NCBI RefSeq assembly: GCF_014197035.1
Contig: NZ_JACIEU010000017.1
Span: 1 to 64,000 of the forward strand
From: Sphingobium scionense
GTDB lineage: Bacteria > Pseudomonadota > Alphaproteobacteria > Sphingomonadales > Sphingomonadaceae
DNA: 64,000 nucleotides
Reading direction: 5' to 3'
Under the pieces are notes generated by a model. That model was given only the letters and a program-made list of their open reading frames with translations. It did no database searches and had not been told where the DNA came from. Shown here piece by piece: positions 52,224 to 61,411 of the stretch. The position numbers and the translations under genes were made by a program. Positions within the stretch are counted from its first letter, which is position 1. Each line of letters opens with the position of its first letter.

Positions 52224-53266
52224 AAACGCGCATCCTGCTCTGGAAGCTGCACCGATGGATCGGGCTCGCCTGCGCCATGCCGTTTGCGCTCCTGGCCGTC
52301 ACGGGACTTGGCCTGCTCATCTGTCATGCGACCGAAACGGCCGCGGGACCACGGCTTGATCGTCCCGTTACCACTCTGGCCGGAGTCGATGTGGCGATTT
52401 CAGCGCTTCGGGCGCGCTACGGCGATACCTCACTGGGCCTGATCCTCCCCGCACCCGATCCCCGTCATGCATGGCAGGCATCGGTGCATGCGGCGGATGG
52501 CGAGCCCCTCACCGTCGCCCTCGATCCGCAATCGGGACAGATATTTCCGCCGGTGCCTGCCGGATCGGCGGCGCGGGACATCCTGCTCGCCGTTCATAAC
52601 AGCCTGTTGCTCGGATTGGGCGGGAAGGCCATCGCGCTTCTGACGGCCATCGCACTCATCATGCTTGCGATCAGCGGGTTTGCGATCATGCGTCGACGTT
52701 TGCGGACGTTGACGAGCGCGCCCTGGCATAGCCCCTCGCCCCTGGCCGGACTGCACAAATGGACGGGGCTGGTCGTGATGATCTTTCTGTTTCTCTCCGC
52801 GAGCAGCGGCTTCCTGTTGCTCGGGTTCAAGACACTCGGCGAATTCAGCCGGCCCGGTCGACCAAACACGGCAATGGCGCGACCGATATCCGACGTCCCC
52901 CGGGCGCCGCTACGGCCTATGCTGGAATCCGCGCTGAACGCACATCCGGGTGCCGAGCTTCTGGGCATCATGCCCGGACACGGCGCCGAGCCGGTGGCAG
53001 TGATGCTCCTCGTTCGCGACGCCGCTCCCTGGGGCAAGTCGGTGACCGTGCGTTTCGACGGCCAGTCCGGCGTGATGGCTCCAGCACGGCCTGTTCCGGC
53101 CTTCATGAAGCTGATGATCGCTGCAAAATCCCTGCACACCGGCCTGTGGGACAGGTCCGTGATGCTTGGCCTCTATCTGCTCGCCGCCACGCTGTGCGTG
53201 ATCCTTCTCGTAACCGGTCCATGGCTCTGGTGGCAGCGAGGCCCAACGAAAAGGCATGCTCGATGA
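52220..53266 (+). CDS. PepSY-TM family protein (periplasmic reductase candidate)
   Basis: This 348-residue inner-membrane protein has about four membrane helices. It opens MKTRILLWKLHRWIGLACAMPFALLAVTGLGLLI, with the PepSY-TM HRWIG motif. A second typical region is LAGLHKWTGLVVMIFLFLSASSGFLLL, with His residues positioned like haem or metal ligands. PepSY-TM proteins in siderophore loci are linked to periplasmic reduction of ferric siderophores. It is coupled by overlaps to the cupin and MFS genes. Confidence 0.88.
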   Translation: MKTRILLWKLHRWIGLACAMPFALLAVTGLGLLICHATETAAGPRLDRPVTTLAGVDVAISALRARYGDTSLGLILPAPDPRHAWQASVHAADGEPLTVALDPQSGQIFPPVPAGSAARDILLAVHNSLLLGLGGKAIALLTAIALIMLAISGFAIMRRRLRTLTSAPWHSPSPLAGLHKWTGLVVMIFLFLSASSGFLLLGFKTLGEFSRPGRPNTAMARPISDVPRAPLRPMLESALNAHPGAELLGIMPGHGAEPVAVMLLVRDAAPWGKSVTVRFDGQSGVMAPARPVPAFMKLMIAAKSLHTGLWDRSVMLGLYLLAATLCVILLVTGPWLWWQRGPTKRHAR

Positions 53267-54543
53267 ACGCCGCCTCCTATTTCCACAATTATCGGCTTCT
53301 CGCGACGGTCGGCGCGCTCTATGTCGCGCAGGGCATCCCGCTGGGACTTGCCATGGAAACGTTGCCGACGCTGCTGCGGCGGGATGGCGTGTCGTTGACA
53401 GGGATAGCCTTCCTGCCGTTGGTCGGCCTGCCCTGGATCGTGAAATTCCTGTGGGCGCCCTTCGTCGACAATCACTGGTCCAGACGGATCGGCAAGCGGC
53501 GCAGCTGGATCATTCCGATGCAGGCGACCGTGTTCCTCTGCCTCGCGGCGGTGGCGATACTGGGTATCGGCGAAGCGACCACGCCCATTGCGATCGCACT
53601 GTTCGCGCTGGCCTCGCTGGCGTCGGCGACGCAGGACACGGCAACCGACGGTCTTGGCGCCGAGAATTTCGAGGGCGCGATGTTGGTTCGCGCCAATGCG
53701 GTGCAGGTCGGCGGCACCATGATCGGGTTCTTCATCGGCGGCGCCGGGTGCCTGATCCTCGCCGGAATGCTGGGCAGGCAAGCGGCATTGGCGGCCATGG
53801 CACTGATCGTCCTTTCGGGCCTTGTGCTGATACTCCTGTGGCGGGAGCCGGCACCAGCGGCGCAATCAACCACCAGGCCGGAACACGCCAGTCTGTCACG
53901 CTTCGTCCGGCGGCCGGGAGCAGTTTCCGTGCTGGCTATTGCCTTGCTGACGGCCGTAACAGCGAGCTCCGTCTTTGGTTTGTCCAAGCTCTTCCTGATC
54001 GATAGAGGCTGGGCGCTGGAAGCCATCGGCCAAATCGGCATGATCGGCGGGGTCGTGACAGTGGTCGTTGGATGCGGCGGAGGGGCGTGGCTCGTGCGCC
54101 GGATGGGCATCGCGCGCGTCCTGCTGCTCAGTCTTGGGCTGTCCTGCGCAGGCGCATGCCTCTGGATCATGCAGGCATCAGCCATTCTGCCGGTCGAAAG
54201 GCATATCGCTCTTGTCGCCATCCTGCTGGGTTCGGCTGGCAGCGGGGGCGCATCGGTCGCCGCAATGACCCTCGCAATGCGCTTCGCCGCAAGGGCAAGG
54301 CAAGCCGGGACCGACATGACAGTCGTACAAAGCAGCCGCGATCTGGGTGAGATCGGAACCTCCGCCACTGTCACCGCCATTGCCGGGGTGGCGGGATATT
54401 CCAGCGGGTTTGCTTTCAGCATTGTCGCCGCGATCGCCGCCGTTTTCGTTATATTGTCCTTCAGGCGTAACGACGCGCTTCGGCAGCTTGCCGATGAAGC
54501 ATCAGATGGGGAAGAGTGGTCACCCCGGCTTAACCCGGATTGA
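53263..54543 (+). CDS. MFS transporter, RhtX/FptX-like siderophore permease
   Basis: This is a 426-residue, 12-helix inner-membrane transporter. GALYVAQGIPLGLAMETLPTLLRRDGVSLTGIAFL at the start and FLWAPFVDNHWSRRIGKRRSWIIPMQ after helix two are typical of the AmpG/RhtX/FptX group. That group moves intact siderophores across the inner membrane without an ABC transporter. It is the last gene of the siderophore cluster and converges on the DoxX gene 32 bp away. Confidence 0.88.
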   Translation: MNAASYFHNYRLLATVGALYVAQGIPLGLAMETLPTLLRRDGVSLTGIAFLPLVGLPWIVKFLWAPFVDNHWSRRIGKRRSWIIPMQATVFLCLAAVAILGIGEATTPIAIALFALASLASATQDTATDGLGAENFEGAMLVRANAVQVGGTMIGFFIGGAGCLILAGMLGRQAALAAMALIVLSGLVLILLWREPAPAAQSTTRPEHASLSRFVRRPGAVSVLAIALLTAVTASSVFGLSKLFLIDRGWALEAIGQIGMIGGVVTVVVGCGGGAWLVRRMGIARVLLLSLGLSCAGACLWIMQASAILPVERHIALVAILLGSAGSGGASVAAMTLAMRFAARARQAGTDMTVVQSSRDLGEIGTSATVTAIAGVAGYSSGFAFSIVAAIAAVFVILSFRRNDALRQLADEASDGEEWSPRLNPD

Positions 54544-54575
54544 CGACGGCAGTGTGATGACCGCAGCCTCGCCGC

Positions 54576-54941
54576 TCATCTGCTTCTATTCCGCCTCAAA
54601 GCGAGGGAAAGGCCGAGAACGGCGAGCGACACTGCGAACACCACGGCAGGCGCGACAGCATGGCCGTAATCCGCATTCACCAAGGTCGTGAGCGTCGCGG
54701 CCGCCATGACCACGGCTCCGAGCGCGGCGCCGAACGCGCGGGTGGCGGACCGTATCAGCAATATGCCGGCGGTCAGTTCCAGCGCGGCCGTGACGTAATG
54801 GAACCAGTCCGGATAGCCCCAGGCCGCATAGGCGGCGGCATATTCTTCGGAGATGAAGGCGTTGCCATAGGCCCCGAACAGGAAAAACGCCGCCAGCGGC
54901 CACGCCAATATCGTCGATAACAGGGGAAGAGCCTTGTTCAC
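54576..54941 (-). CDS. DoxX-like small membrane protein
   Basis: This is a 121-residue protein with four membrane helices. PLLSTILAWPLAAFFLFGAYGNAF, then WFHYVTAALELTAGILLIRSATRAFGAALGAVVMAAATLTTLV, and a final helix ending LALRRNRSR. It resembles the DoxX/DoxD-like family. The GTG at 54941 overlaps the outer-membrane factor stop by 4 bp, so it is probably the last gene of the RND operon. Its function in efflux or redox balance is unknown. Confidence 0.8.
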   Translation of the reverse strand: MNKALPLLSTILAWPLAAFFLFGAYGNAFISEEYAAAYAAWGYPDWFHYVTAALELTAGILLIRSATRAFGAALGAVVMAAATLTTLVNADYGHAVAPAVVFAVSLAVLGLSLALRRNRSR

Positions 54942-56365
54942 TTTGCCGACCTTTCGGAAAGATGTGCGCCGTCGATTGACCAGCCGCCGCCGAGCGCCTT
55001 GAACAAATCGACCCGCGCCAGGGACAATTGCCGCAGGGACGCTGCGTGGGAGGCTCGCGCGGCCAGCAGGTCGGACTGGGCAACCAGCACGTCCAGCCAG
55101 CCGATCGAACCGGCGCGATAGCGCCTGTCGGCAAGCTCGTAAGCCCGCGCCGATCGGTCCTGCGCCTCGCGCAGCGCGGCCAGCCGACGCTGTTCGGTCG
55201 CGACGATGGCGAGGGCCTGTTCGACCTCCTTGAGCGCCGTGATGACCTTCCCGTCGAACGCGGCCAGCGATGCCGCGCCCCGCGCCTCCGCCTGAAGCAG
55301 CCGCGCGCGGGCGACCGACATGTTGGGGAACCGCCACGACAGCAGCGGGCCGAGCGAGAAGCTGAAGGAATCGCTTCCCCGCACCACGTCGTTGCGGAAG
55401 AAGGTGCCGGAACCGCCAAGGCTGATGACGGGATAGAGGTCGGCGGTCGCCACGCCGATCCTCGCCGTATCGGCCGCAAGCTGGCGCTCGGCCTGCCTGA
55501 GATCGGGCCTTCGCCGCAGCAATGCCGCGCCGTCTCCGATGGGAACGGCGGCAGCGGGTTCAGGCGGCACCGCGCAGAGCCGCGCCGTTTCCGGCACATC
55601 GTCCGGAGTGGTGCCGAGCAAGGCCGCCAGTTCGAACAAGGCGACCTGCCGCTGTCCTTCGAACGCCGGAAGCGCTGCCTTGGCGGTCGCCTCGGCCGCC
55701 GTAGCCCGTTCCACGTCGAGCCGGCTGGCTGATCCGGCGTGCTCCTGCGCCGTCACGAGGCGCAGGCTGTCGGTGCTGGTCTGCAAGGATTGTTGCGCCA
55801 CGGACAGGGCATAAGCCGCCGCGCAGGCATCCAGATAGGCGCGGGTCGTTTCCGCAGCGACGGCCACGCGCACGGCATCGCGGGCGGCTTGGACCGCTTC
55901 GGCATCGGCGCGGGCCGCCTCGATGGCGCGCCCGATCCGGCCGAACAGATCGGCTTCCCACGCCAGCGCGACTCCGGCGTTCTGCGACCATTGCGCGTCG
56001 TTGCCGACCGGCGCGCCGACCTGCGTGGAATCGCCATAGCTGACGCCGCCCGATACCTCGGTGGATGGCAGCCGTCCGGCGCGTGCCTCCTGCAGGATCG
56101 CGCGCGCTCGGGCGAGATTGGCCGATGCGACGCGCAGGTCCGTGTTGGCCGCGAGGGCCTGCTCGATCAGGCTGTCGAGCGCCGGATCGCGGTAGAGCCG
56201 CCACCAATCGTCGGGCAGGTCGCCAGCCCGATCGATGCCGTCGGCCGTCGTGATGAACGGCCCTGCCGACGCAGCGGGGGTCTGCGGGGGGGCATAGGCA
56301 GGGCCGGCCGCGCAAGCCGAAGCGAGCAGCGGCAAGAGGATAAGAGAGAGCCGGGACTTACGCAT
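54938..56365 (-). CDS. Outer-membrane efflux lipoprotein (NodT/OprM family)
   Basis: This is a 475-residue outer-membrane channel with a lipoprotein signal (LASACAAG, Cys about residue 18). It has two OEP repeats. Segments include LPDDWWRLYRDPALDSLIEQALAANTDLRVASANLARARAIL, the first repeat opening, and YRAGSIGWLDVLVAQSDLLAAR near the C-terminus. The ATG at 56365 gives the lipoprotein signal directly and overlaps the pump stop by 8 bp. It completes an RND tripartite efflux system. Confidence 0.92.
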   Translation of the reverse strand: MRKSRLSLILLPLLASACAAGPAYAPPQTPAASAGPFITTADGIDRAGDLPDDWWRLYRDPALDSLIEQALAANTDLRVASANLARARAILQEARAGRLPSTEVSGGVSYGDSTQVGAPVGNDAQWSQNAGVALAWEADLFGRIGRAIEAARADAEAVQAARDAVRVAVAAETTRAYLDACAAAYALSVAQQSLQTSTDSLRLVTAQEHAGSASRLDVERATAAEATAKAALPAFEGQRQVALFELAALLGTTPDDVPETARLCAVPPEPAAAVPIGDGAALLRRRPDLRQAERQLAADTARIGVATADLYPVISLGGSGTFFRNDVVRGSDSFSFSLGPLLSWRFPNMSVARARLLQAEARGAASLAAFDGKVITALKEVEQALAIVATEQRRLAALREAQDRSARAYELADRRYRAGSIGWLDVLVAQSDLLAARASHAASLRQLSLARVDLFKALGGGWSIDGAHLSERSAK

Positions 56366-59300
56366 GGGCCAGACCCCCTTCAGCCGGGTATTCGCCGGTT
56401 TCGGTCGGCTCCTTCGGGCGGTGATCGCCCGCCAGCAGGGAATAGACTGTGGGCAGCACGAACAGCGTGAACAGCGTTCCCACCAGCAGGCCCATGACGA
56501 CGACGATGCCGATGGCAAAGCGGCTGTTCGCCCCGGCGCCCCCGGCGAACAGCAGCGGCACGAGGCCGGCGGCCATCGCCGCGGTGGTCATCAGGATCGG
56601 CCGCATCCGCACCGCTGCGGCATGGCGGATCGCCTCGACCCGGCTCCAGCCTTCATGCCGCTGCATCTCGTTGGCGAAGGACACCATCAGGATGCCGTGC
56701 TTGGAAATCAGCCCGATCAGCGTGACGAGCCCAATCTGGGTGTAGATGTTGAGCGTGGCATAGCCGAGATAGAGCGGCGCCAGCGCCCCGCATATCGCCA
56801 GCGGCACAGTGACGAGGATCACCAGCGGATCGCGGAAGCTCTCGAACTGCGCCGCCAGCACGAGGAAGATTACCACCAGCGCGAAGCCGAAGGAGACGGT
56901 CAGCCGGTTGCCTTCCTGCACATATTGCCGGCTGTTCGACAGCCAGTCGACGCTCGTGCCCTCGGGCAGCGTCTGGCTTTGCAGGAAGTCCACCGCCTGT
57001 CCCATGGTCACGCCCGGCAGCAGCACGGCCGACAGCGTGGCGCTGTTCATCTGGTTGAACTGCGGCAGCCGGTTAGGCTGTGGGCGTATTTCGACGCTGG
57101 CGATGGTGGCGAGCGGAACGAGGCTGCCCGACGCCGTTCTCACCTGGAACCGGCCGAGATCGTCGGGCGCGAGCCGGTGGCTCTGCGGAACCTGCGCGAT
57201 CACGTCATACGAGCGGTCGTGCCAGTTGAACCGGTTCACATAATTCTCGCCGACGAGGATCGCCAGCGTGTCGGCGACTTCGGACATGCTGACGCCCATT
57301 TCGCCCGCTTTCGCGCGGTCGATGATGATGTGCGCTTCGGGGCTGTCGAAGGCGAGGTCGCTGTCCACGAAGGCGAACAGTCCGCTGCCCCAGGCGGCGC
57401 CCTTGATGGTTTCGAGCGTCTGGTAGATTTGCGGAAAATCGTCCGCCGAGCGGATCACCATCTGCACCGGCAGGCCGCCGCTGCCCGCAGGCAAGGGACT
57501 GTCCTGAAAGGCGGTCGCATAGACGCCGGTCACCGCCGCCGTGCGCGCGGTCAGCTCCGCCTGAATGTCGTCGGCCGAACGGTCCCGTTCCGCCCAGTCC
57601 TTGAGCACGACGCCGCCGAACCCGCCATTGGCGTTGTTATCGCCGCCCGAGCCGAACCAGCTGCTCCTGAACTCGGGTAGGGTCTGGAAGATGCGCTCGA
57701 CTTCATCGCTATAGCGCCGCGTGTAATCGAGGTTGGCATATTGCGGCGCCTTGGTCTGCACGAAGACATATCCCATGTCCTCCGGCGGGGCGAGTTCGCG
57801 CTGGGCGCCGGTGAACAGCAACACAATCGCGCCGAGCATGGCGACGCCCACGATCAGGACGGCCGCCCGCGCCGCCAGCGTCCGGTCCAGCAGGCGGGAA
57901 TAGCCGGTAGTGAGGCGGTGCATGCTGCGCTCGATGGCCTGGCTCAGCCTGCCTTCGCCCAGTTTCGAATGGAGCAGTTTGCCGCTCATCATGGGCGACA
58001 AAGTCAGCGCGACCACGCCGGAGACGATGACGGAGCCTGCCAGCGTGAAGGCGAATTCGCGGAACAGCGCCCCTGTCAGGCCGCCCATCAGTCCGATCGG
58101 GGCATAGACGGCGGCGAGCGTGATCGTCATCGCGATCACCGGCCCGACGATTTCCCGCGCGCCGACCAGGGCGGCGTCGAACGGCTTCAGCCCTTCCTCG
58201 ATATGCCGGTGGATATTCTCGACGACGACGATCGCGTCATCGACCACCAGCCCGATGGCAAGGACCATCGCCAGCAGCGTCAGCAAGTTGAAGGAGAAAC
58301 CGAACGCCAGCATCAGCGCCGCCGTGCCCAGCAGCGAAAGCGGAATGGTGACGATGGGGATGATGACGGCGCGCAGAGAGCCGAGGAACAGGAAGATCAC
58401 GACAACCACGATCAGGACTGCCTCGATCAACGTGCGCTCGACCTCATCGATGGAGGCGTTGACGAAATGGGCGACGTCGAAATCATTGGCAACCTCCACC
58501 CCCGGCGGGGCGACGCGCTGGATTTCCGGCAGCAGCGCCTTTACCGCTGCGACGATTTCCAGCGGGTTTCCGTCCGGCGTCGGCGAAATGGCGATGGACA
58601 CGCCGGGGCGGCCGGAGGCCTGCGCGGCAGCGTCATAATTCTGGCCGCCAAGCTCCACGGTGGCGATATCCCCCAGCCGCACGACGCCGCTGTTGCCGGT
58701 CTTCACGACCATGCGGCGAAAGGATTCCACATCCCGCAAGTCGGTGCCGGCGGTGATGTTGATCGCGGTATTCTCGCCCTTCAGCTTTCCGGGGGACGCC
58801 TGCACATTGTTGGCGCGCAAGGCGGCCGCGATATCGCCCGCCGTCAGGCCGCGCGCGGCGAGCTTCACCGGATCGACCCACACGCGCATTGCCAGCGGCG
58901 CGCCGCCGCTGATCTGGGCGGATGCCACACCGCGGACCGAGGTCAGAAGCGGCTGGGCGACGCGCGTCGCGAAATCCACCAGCTGCGGCGGCGGCAGATC
59001 GTCGCTGATGAAGGAGATATACTGGATCGCCGAAGCGCCGTCGGTGATCTTGGTGATGACGGGATCGGTAACGCCCGTGGGCAGGCGGAACTTGACCTGC
59101 TGCACCTTGGCGAGGATTTCCGTCATCGCCCGGTCCGCGTCGGCATTGAGCACCAGCTTCGCGCTGATCCGGCTGCTGCCTTGCAGCGATGTCGAGGTTA
59201 TATACTCGATGCCGCTGGCGGTCGCGATGGCTTGGGCGATGGGCGTGGTGACGAAACCCTGCATCACATCCTGCGTCGCGCCGGGAAACGCCGTGTCGAT

Positions 59301-59438
59301 CGTGATCGTCGCGCTTTCCATCCGGGGATATTGCCGGACCGGAAGGCTGAACGTCGCACTGACGCCCACCAGCAGGATCAGCAGGCTGACCACGATCGCG
59401 AGGATGGGGCGACGGATAAAGATGTCGGTGAACGCCAT
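56358..59438 (-). CDS. RND multidrug efflux pump (HAE1 family)
   Basis: This is a 1026-residue proton-driven pump with 12 membrane helices and two large periplasmic domains. It opens MAFTDIFIRRPILAIVVSLL. TM4 carries LAIGLVVDDAIVVVENIHRHIEEG, the hydrophobe-pump form with the DD proton-relay pair rather than the metal-type DGA. It ends VVVMGLLVGTLFTLFVLPTVYSLL plus a short tail. Its partners are the adaptor upstream and the lipoprotein channel downstream. A SoxR-regulated promoter points to redox-active or aromatic substrates. Confidence 0.94.
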   Translation of the reverse strand: MAFTDIFIRRPILAIVVSLLILLVGVSATFSLPVRQYPRMESATITIDTAFPGATQDVMQGFVTTPIAQAIATASGIEYITSTSLQGSSRISAKLVLNADADRAMTEILAKVQQVKFRLPTGVTDPVITKITDGASAIQYISFISDDLPPPQLVDFATRVAQPLLTSVRGVASAQISGGAPLAMRVWVDPVKLAARGLTAGDIAAALRANNVQASPGKLKGENTAINITAGTDLRDVESFRRMVVKTGNSGVVRLGDIATVELGGQNYDAAAQASGRPGVSIAISPTPDGNPLEIVAAVKALLPEIQRVAPPGVEVANDFDVAHFVNASIDEVERTLIEAVLIVVVVIFLFLGSLRAVIIPIVTIPLSLLGTAALMLAFGFSFNLLTLLAMVLAIGLVVDDAIVVVENIHRHIEEGLKPFDAALVGAREIVGPVIAMTITLAAVYAPIGLMGGLTGALFREFAFTLAGSVIVSGVVALTLSPMMSGKLLHSKLGEGRLSQAIERSMHRLTTGYSRLLDRTLAARAAVLIVGVAMLGAIVLLFTGAQRELAPPEDMGYVFVQTKAPQYANLDYTRRYSDEVERIFQTLPEFRSSWFGSGGDNNANGGFGGVVLKDWAERDRSADDIQAELTARTAAVTGVYATAFQDSPLPAGSGGLPVQMVIRSADDFPQIYQTLETIKGAAWGSGLFAFVDSDLAFDSPEAHIIIDRAKAGEMGVSMSEVADTLAILVGENYVNRFNWHDRSYDVIAQVPQSHRLAPDDLGRFQVRTASGSLVPLATIASVEIRPQPNRLPQFNQMNSATLSAVLLPGVTMGQAVDFLQSQTLPEGTSVDWLSNSRQYVQEGNRLTVSFGFALVVIFLVLAAQFESFRDPLVILVTVPLAICGALAPLYLGYATLNIYTQIGLVTLIGLISKHGILMVSFANEMQRHEGWSRVEAIRHAAAVRMRPILMTTAAMAAGLVPLLFAGGAGANSRFAIGIVVVMGLLVGTLFTLFVLPTVYSLLAGDHRPKEPTETGEYPAEGGLAHA

Positions 59439-59439
59439 A

Positions 59440-60558
59440 TCAGCGGCCTCCAGCTCGTGCGGGGGCGGTCACGGTCACGTCCGCGCCGGGCTGGATGCGA
59501 AGCTGCCCTGCCGTCACCACGACATCGCCGGGCTTCAGGCCCCGTTCGATCACTATGTCATTGCCGATTCGTCGTCCGGTGCGGACCGGAACGAACTCCG
59601 CCTTGCCGCCTTTCCGGGCATCCTTGCCGCGAATGACGATCACGCTGTCGCCCTGCGCCGATGTCTGGATAGCCGTCGCCGGAACGACGAGCGCACCTGT
59701 TTGGGGCGGCAGCACCAGCGAGGCGGTGACATACATGCCGGGGCGAAGCACCCGGTCGGGGTTGGGCAGGATCGCCTGTACGGCAATATTGCGCGTGTCC
59801 TCGCCGATCCGGGGTTCGACCGCGTTCACGCGCGCGGTGAATGTCCGCTGCGGATAGGCATCGCTCGCGACCGTGACCGTGGCGCCCGGCTTGATCATCC
59901 CGAGGTTCTGCTGCGGCAGCGCGAATTCCACATAAAGGCGCGACAGGTCGGTCAGCGTGGCGATCGGATCGCCGGGATTGAGATACTGGCCGGGATTGAC
60001 GCGGCGGATGCCGATCTGTCCGGCAAAGGGCGCGCGCACCTGCTTCTGGATCAGCCGGGCGTCGAGCTGGCGCACCGCCGCAAGCGCCTGATCCCGTTCC
60101 GCGCGGCGCTCTTCAAGCTGTTCGCGCGGTTCCGCGCCGCTCGGTGCAAGCTCTTCCGAGCGCACAACCTGCATGCGCGCGAAGGCAGCCCTTGCCCGCG
60201 CCGCGTCCCGGTCCGCCCGTTCCGGCCCGTCGAAAAGCTGAACAAGCAAGGCCCCGGCACCGACCTCTGCGCCCGAATCAAACCGGATTACCGAAACGCG
60301 ACCGGCAACTTCGGCTGACAATTCGACTTCGCGCACGGCCCTGAGAGTGCCGATCGCTTCCAGGGACAGGGGAACGTTCCTTGGCTCCAGTTGCACGGCG
60401 GCCACGGGCAGCGGTGCTTGATGCCACTCCTGCGCCTGTCCCGCCTTGAGCATGCGCCAGACGAACAAGCCTCCCAGCACAAGGGCAAGGGCGAAGACCG
60501 TTGCAAGGATGGTGCGAATGTGTGGGAGGCGCGCTTTCGTGCGCTCGATCAAGCTCAT
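59440..60558 (-). CDS. RND efflux periplasmic adaptor (HlyD/MexE type)
   Basis: This is a 372-residue membrane-fusion protein with an N-terminal membrane anchor (ATVFALALVLGGLFVWRML). The first lipoyl half is VELSAEVAGRVSVIRFDSGAEVGAGALLVQLF. A short helical hairpin follows, with the second half IQKQVRAPFAGQIGIRRVNPGQYLNPGDPIATL. Beta-barrel and membrane-proximal domains follow. It is the first gene of the operon and its start lies 65-70 bp from the -10 of the SoxR-type promoter. It ends two bases before the pump gene. Confidence 0.92.
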   Translation of the reverse strand: MSLIERTKARLPHIRTILATVFALALVLGGLFVWRMLKAGQAQEWHQAPLPVAAVQLEPRNVPLSLEAIGTLRAVREVELSAEVAGRVSVIRFDSGAEVGAGALLVQLFDGPERADRDAARARAAFARMQVVRSEELAPSGAEPREQLEERRAERDQALAAVRQLDARLIQKQVRAPFAGQIGIRRVNPGQYLNPGDPIATLTDLSRLYVEFALPQQNLGMIKPGATVTVASDAYPQRTFTARVNAVEPRIGEDTRNIAVQAILPNPDRVLRPGMYVTASLVLPPQTGALVVPATAIQTSAQGDSVIVIRGKDARKGGKAEFVPVRTGRRIGNDIVIERGLKPGDVVVTAGQLRIQPGADVTVTAPARAGGR

Positions 60559-60622
60559 GTCGGCTCCGGTTTATGTCCGCGAGTTCGGACGGAATGGATG
60601 CTTGCGGAACAAGCCGACCTGC

Positions 60623-60653
60623 CTCATACAACCTCAACATTTGTTGAGGTCAA
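60623..60653 (-). promoter_or_regulatory. SoxR-regulated promoter with perfect SoxR box
   Basis: On the minus strand, -35 TTGACC (60653-60648) and -10 TATGAG (60628-60623) are separated by 19 bp. A 20-bp perfect dyad ACCTCAACAAATGTTGAGGT (60650-60631) fills the spacer and matches the SoxR box, usually CCTCAA...TTGAGG. A 19-bp spacer is the mark of MerR/SoxR-activated promoters. It reads toward the RND adaptor gene, and soxR starts 10 bp away on the other side. Confidence 0.85.
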
Positions 60654-60662
60654 GGACTATTT

Positions 60663-61112
60663 ATGTCTCCCGCGATGCCGCAGGCGCTGTCCGTTGGCGA
60701 AGTGGCGCGCCGCAGCGGCGTTCCCGTTTCGACGGTTCATTTCTACGAGAAGCAGGGTCTGATCGCGGGCTGGCGCACGGAAGGAAACCAGCGCCGTTAT
60801 CACCGCTCCGTCCTGCGCCGGATCGCCATCATCCGCATTGCCCAGCGTGCCGGCATCCCGCTGGCGATCATCAAGGACGCGCTGGCCGATATGCCGCACG
60901 ACCATGTTCCAACCGCGCGGGACTGGCGGAATTTCACCGATGCCTGGACCGGCATGCTCAACGAGCGGATCATGTCGCTGACTCAGCTTCGCGACCAGAT
61001 CGTGAGCTGCATCGGCTGCGGCTGCCTGTCGCTTGAGGAATGTCCGCTACGCAATCCGATGGATGAACTGGGGCGGTCGGGACCGGGGCCGCGGCGACTG
61101 AATAATCGCTAG
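60663..61112 (+). CDS. soxR: Redox-sensing transcriptional activator SoxR
   Basis: This is a 149-residue MerR-family protein. The helix-turn-helix reads LSVGEVARRSGVPVSTVHFYEKQGLI. A dimerisation coil follows, and the [2Fe-2S] cluster loop CIGCGCLSLEECPLRNP holds four cysteines (116, 119, 121, 127; CX2CXCX5C). SoxR activates target promoters when its cluster is oxidised, often by redox-cycling drugs or phenazine-type compounds. It is divergent from the RND operon that carries its box. The ATG at 60663 is chosen; MPQALS five residues on is an alternative. Confidence 0.95.
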   Translation: MSPAMPQALSVGEVARRSGVPVSTVHFYEKQGLIAGWRTEGNQRRYHRSVLRRIAIIRIAQRAGIPLAIIKDALADMPHDHVPTARDWRNFTDAWTGMLNERIMSLTQLRDQIVSCIGCGCLSLEECPLRNPMDELGRSGPGPRRLNNR

Positions 61113-61161
61113 CCTGCGCTACCCTCGAGAGGGTGGGTAAATATTAATGGACAATTTGTGC

Positions 61162-61377
61162 TTAGAATTTTGCGCCCATCATCATTTCGTCAACGTCAGG
61201 CCGCCTCTCAGGTCCCTCTCGGCGGGTGGGCTGGTCGCGCGGACGTGCCTTGCGGCGGGCCTGATCCAACGCTGCGTCGCCATGTTCAAGCAGAAGCTCT
61301 TCGACTGCGAGCGACACCGCGTTCTCGAACCGGCGGGAGCGCTGCCAGCGAAGGCCGTGGAGCCACCGCTTCATCAT
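61162..61377 (-). CDS. Small hypothetical protein of the SapC cluster
   Basis: This is a possible 71-residue soluble protein starting MMKRWLHGLRWQRSRRFENAVSLAVEELLLEHGDAALDQARRKAR and ending EMMMGAKF. The amphipathic helix and regular composition suggest a real gene, but I do not recognise the family. The ATG at 61377 is preferred because the frame upstream of it looks unrelated. It lies downstream of the TonB-C-like gene on the same strand and is convergent with soxR. Confidence 0.45.
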   Translation of the reverse strand: MMKRWLHGLRWQRSRRFENAVSLAVEELLLEHGDAALDQARRKARPRDQPTRREGPERRPDVDEMMMGAKF

Positions 61378-61411
61378 GATCGGATCGAGCCGGAAAGGGG
61401 AAGAGTAAGGG

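Noticed and set aside
57741..59636. 631-residue plus-strand frame over the RND pump
   Set aside because: The composition is that of a shadow and the minus strand encodes an intact pump of expected length.
61121..61134. ACCCTCGAGAGGGT dyad after soxR
   Set aside because: The stem is only 5-6 bp with no T-tract, so it is too weak to call a terminator.
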